From: Symbiodinium natans
Lineage: Eukaryota; Sar; Dinophyceae; Suessiales; Symbiodiniaceae
Assembly (NCBI GenBank): GCA_905221605.1
Contig: CAJNDS010000624.1
Span: 432,001-496,000, forward strand
DNA length: 64,000 nucleotides
Direction: 5' to 3'
Shown: positions 62,128-64,000 of the stretch, piece by piece
Layout: every line of letters starts with the position of its first letter
How positions within the stretch are numbered: the first letter of the stretch is position 1
Translations under genes and position numbers: made by a program
The notes under the pieces: model-generated
Told to the model about the DNA's origin: nothing
Database searches by the model: none
Seen by the model: the letters and a program-made list of their open reading frames with translations, nothing else

Positions 62128-64000
62128 TTTCTTGGGCTTTGAAGCACGCTTGGTACGGCTTAAAAGAAGCGGGGGGGGTTGGGGGGGGGGGGCGCAGCCC
62201 CCCCACTTGCAAACACCTCTTGGGCTTTGAAGCACGCTCTGCGCGGCTTCCAAAAAAAAAGAGCGGGGGGGTTGGGGGGGGTCTCACACGATGCTTTTCA
62301 ACTAGTTTCTTGGGCTTTGAAGCAAGCTTGGTACGACTTAAAAGAAGCGGGGGGGGTTGGGGGAAAACACAGCCCCGCTCCCCCATTTGCAAACACCCTG
62401 CTCACATGACGGGTGTCAACAAGTTTCTTGGGCTTTGAAGCACGCTCGGCACGGTTTGAAAAAAAACGAGGTTTTCGTTGGTTTTTCCTAAGGAAACCCT
62501 CTTCTGATTACATTTTGGACGGATTTCGTCAAACGTCAAAGCGTACGTTGCTTTTCCTTAGTTTGTCCTAGGGAAAACCCTATTTGGTTCGTTTTCTTGG
62601 TTTCTATCATTCCCTCTATATTTTCATCGGATTCATACTTTTTTTTCAACTAGTTTCTCGGGCTTTGAAGCACGCTTGGTACGGCTTAAAAGAAGCGGGG
62701 GGGGGTTAAAGGGGGCGGGCGCCCCCCCCCCATTTGCAAACACCCTGCTCACATGATGGGTGTCAACAAGTTTCTTGGGCTTTGAAGCACGCTCTGCACG
62801 GCTTTAAAAACCGGGGGGGTTGGGGGGGGGGCGCAGGCCCCCCCCCCATTTGCAAACACAACGCACACACGATATTTTTGAACTAGTTTCTTGGGCTTTG
62901 AAGCACGCTTGGTACAGCTTAAAAGAAGCGGGGGGGTTGGGGGGGCTGTGTCCCCCATTTGCAAACACCCTGCTCACATGATGGGTTTCAACTACTTTCT
63001 TGCGCTTTGGCTGAAAAAAAGCGGGGGGGTTGGGGGGGGCGCAGCCCCCCCCATTTGCAAACACAATGCTCACACGATGTTTTTCAACTAGTTTCTTGGG
63101 CTGCCCTTGGGCTTAGAAGCACGCTTGGTACGGCTTAAAAAAAGCGGGGGGGTTGGGGGGGGGGCGCAGCCCCCCCCCATTTGCAAACACCCTGCTCACA
63201 TGATGGGTGTCAACAAGTTTCTTGGGCTTTGAAGCGCGCTCTGCACGGCTTAAAAAAAAAGCGGGGGGGGTTGGGGGGGGCGCAGCCCCCCCCATTTGCA
63301 AACACAATGCTCACACGATGCTTTTCAACTAGTTTCTTGGGCTTTGAAGCACGCTTGGTACGGCTTGAAAGAAGCAAGGGGGGGGTTGGGGGGGGCTGTG
63401 CCCCCCATCTGCAAACACCCTGCTCACATGATGGGTTTCAACTAGTTTCTTGGGCTTCGGCTGAAAAAAAGCGGGGGGGTTGGGGCGCAGCCCCCCCCAT
63501 TTGCAATTACAATGCTCACACGATGTTTTTCAACTAGTTTCTTGGGCTTTGAACGGCTTAAAAGAAGCGGGGGGGGGTTGGGGGGTCTGCGCCCCCCATT
63601 TGCAAACACCCTGCTCACATGATGGGTGTCAACAAGTTTCTTGGGCTTTGAAGCGCGCTCTGCACGGCTTAAAAAAGCGGGGGGGTTGGGGGGGGGCGCA
63701 GCCCCCCCCATTTGCAAACACAATGCTCACGATGTTTTTCAACTAGTTTCTTGGTCTTTGAAGCACGCTTGGTACGGCTCAAAAGAAGCGGGGGGGTTGG
63801 GGGGGGGCGCAGCCCCCCCCCCATTTGCAAACACCCTGCTCACATGATGGGCGTCAACAAGTTTCTTGGGCTTTGAAGCACGCTCTGCACGGCTTAAAGG
63901 TTGGGGGGGGCGCAGCCCCCCCCATTTGCAAACACAATGCACACACGATGTTTTTCAACTAGTTTCTTGGGCTTTGAAGCACGCTTGGTACAGCTTAAAA
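62128..64000. repeat. Tandem satellite of about 110 bp, running off the window
   Basis: Seventeen units starting with TTTCTTGGGCTTTGAAGC or variants at 62128, 62217, 62306, 62423, 62653, 62770, 62886, 62995, 63090, 63217, 63332, 63445, 63538, 63637, 63747, 63860 and 63962. Two tail types tend to alternate: CACAATGCTCACACGATG... and CACCCTGCTCACATGATGGG..., giving a dimeric higher-order unit. Each core is a G run, GGTTGG, a G run, then GCGCAGC and a C run. GGAQPPPFAN-type frames are repeat artefacts. Confidence 0.92.

Noticed and set aside
62093-63942. GGAQPPPFAN / FANGGGAAPPP type proteins
   Set aside because: They are products of the satellite's G and C runs, repeat once per unit in several frames and have no independent coding signal.
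62128-64000. CRISPR array
   Set aside because: Units vary in length, there are no unique spacers between constant repeats, and the genome is eukaryotic.
1-64000. tRNA, rRNA or snRNA genes
   Set aside because: I looked for tRNA-like and rRNA-like segments by eye and saw none. A covariance-model scan would be decisive.

Overview
This is nuclear DNA of a dinoflagellate, most likely a member of the Symbiodiniaceae. The evidence is: (i) two multi-exon genes whose introns use GC and GA donors as well as GT, often with an AG|G exon junction; (ii) very dense interstitial telomere-type heptamers (TTTAGGG/CCCTAAA and variants); (iii) a large Ty1/copia retrotransposon of the algal type; (iv) inverted-repeat elements that behave like introners. 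I cannot fix the genus from sequence alone.

Layout. 1-13.8 kb is gene-poor DNA with scattered exon-sized open islands on both strands, homopolymer runs, a (CATA)n array and one clean foldback element. 13,779-25,593 is one complete Ty1/copia element read on the minus strand: identical 226-bp LTRs, an extra upstream ORF ending in a HAD-like domain, then a giant gag-pol frame with a zinc knuckle, a CCCH finger, protease, integrase, a C5-methyltransferase-like insert, reverse transcriptase and RNase H. The RNase H is cut by a one-base frameshift. 26-46.5 kb is occupied mainly by a minus-strand gene for the 20S proteasome beta-4 subunit (PSMB2/PRE1 type). I reconstructed it exon by exon across about 17.6 kb, with phases that close at every internal junction. 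A complete second gene lies inside its 7.7-kb seventh intron on the same strand. This gene has ten exons and encodes a protein with a ubiquitin-like N-terminus followed by ankyrin repeats. 46.6-61.3 kb holds further exon-like islands, mostly minus strand. They include a phase-consistent three-exon chain with a HAD-like motif whose two introns start inside the terminal repeats of a foldback element. 61.9-64 kb is a 75-bp repeat followed by a tandem satellite of about 110 bp that runs off the window.

How it fits together. The coding exons are small islands. The DNA between them is built from telomere-type arrays, foldback elements and simple repeats. Eight of nine ankyrin-gene introns and several proteasome introns carry telomere-type tracts. 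Pairwise comparison of foldback copies shows telomere-type arrays sitting at a fixed internal site of otherwise homologous elements. This suggests that the arrays arise within, or spread together with, these elements. The retrotransposon is free of such arrays and has identical LTRs, so it is a recent arrival.

Functional names rest on motifs read by eye and on splice phases. No database search was possible.
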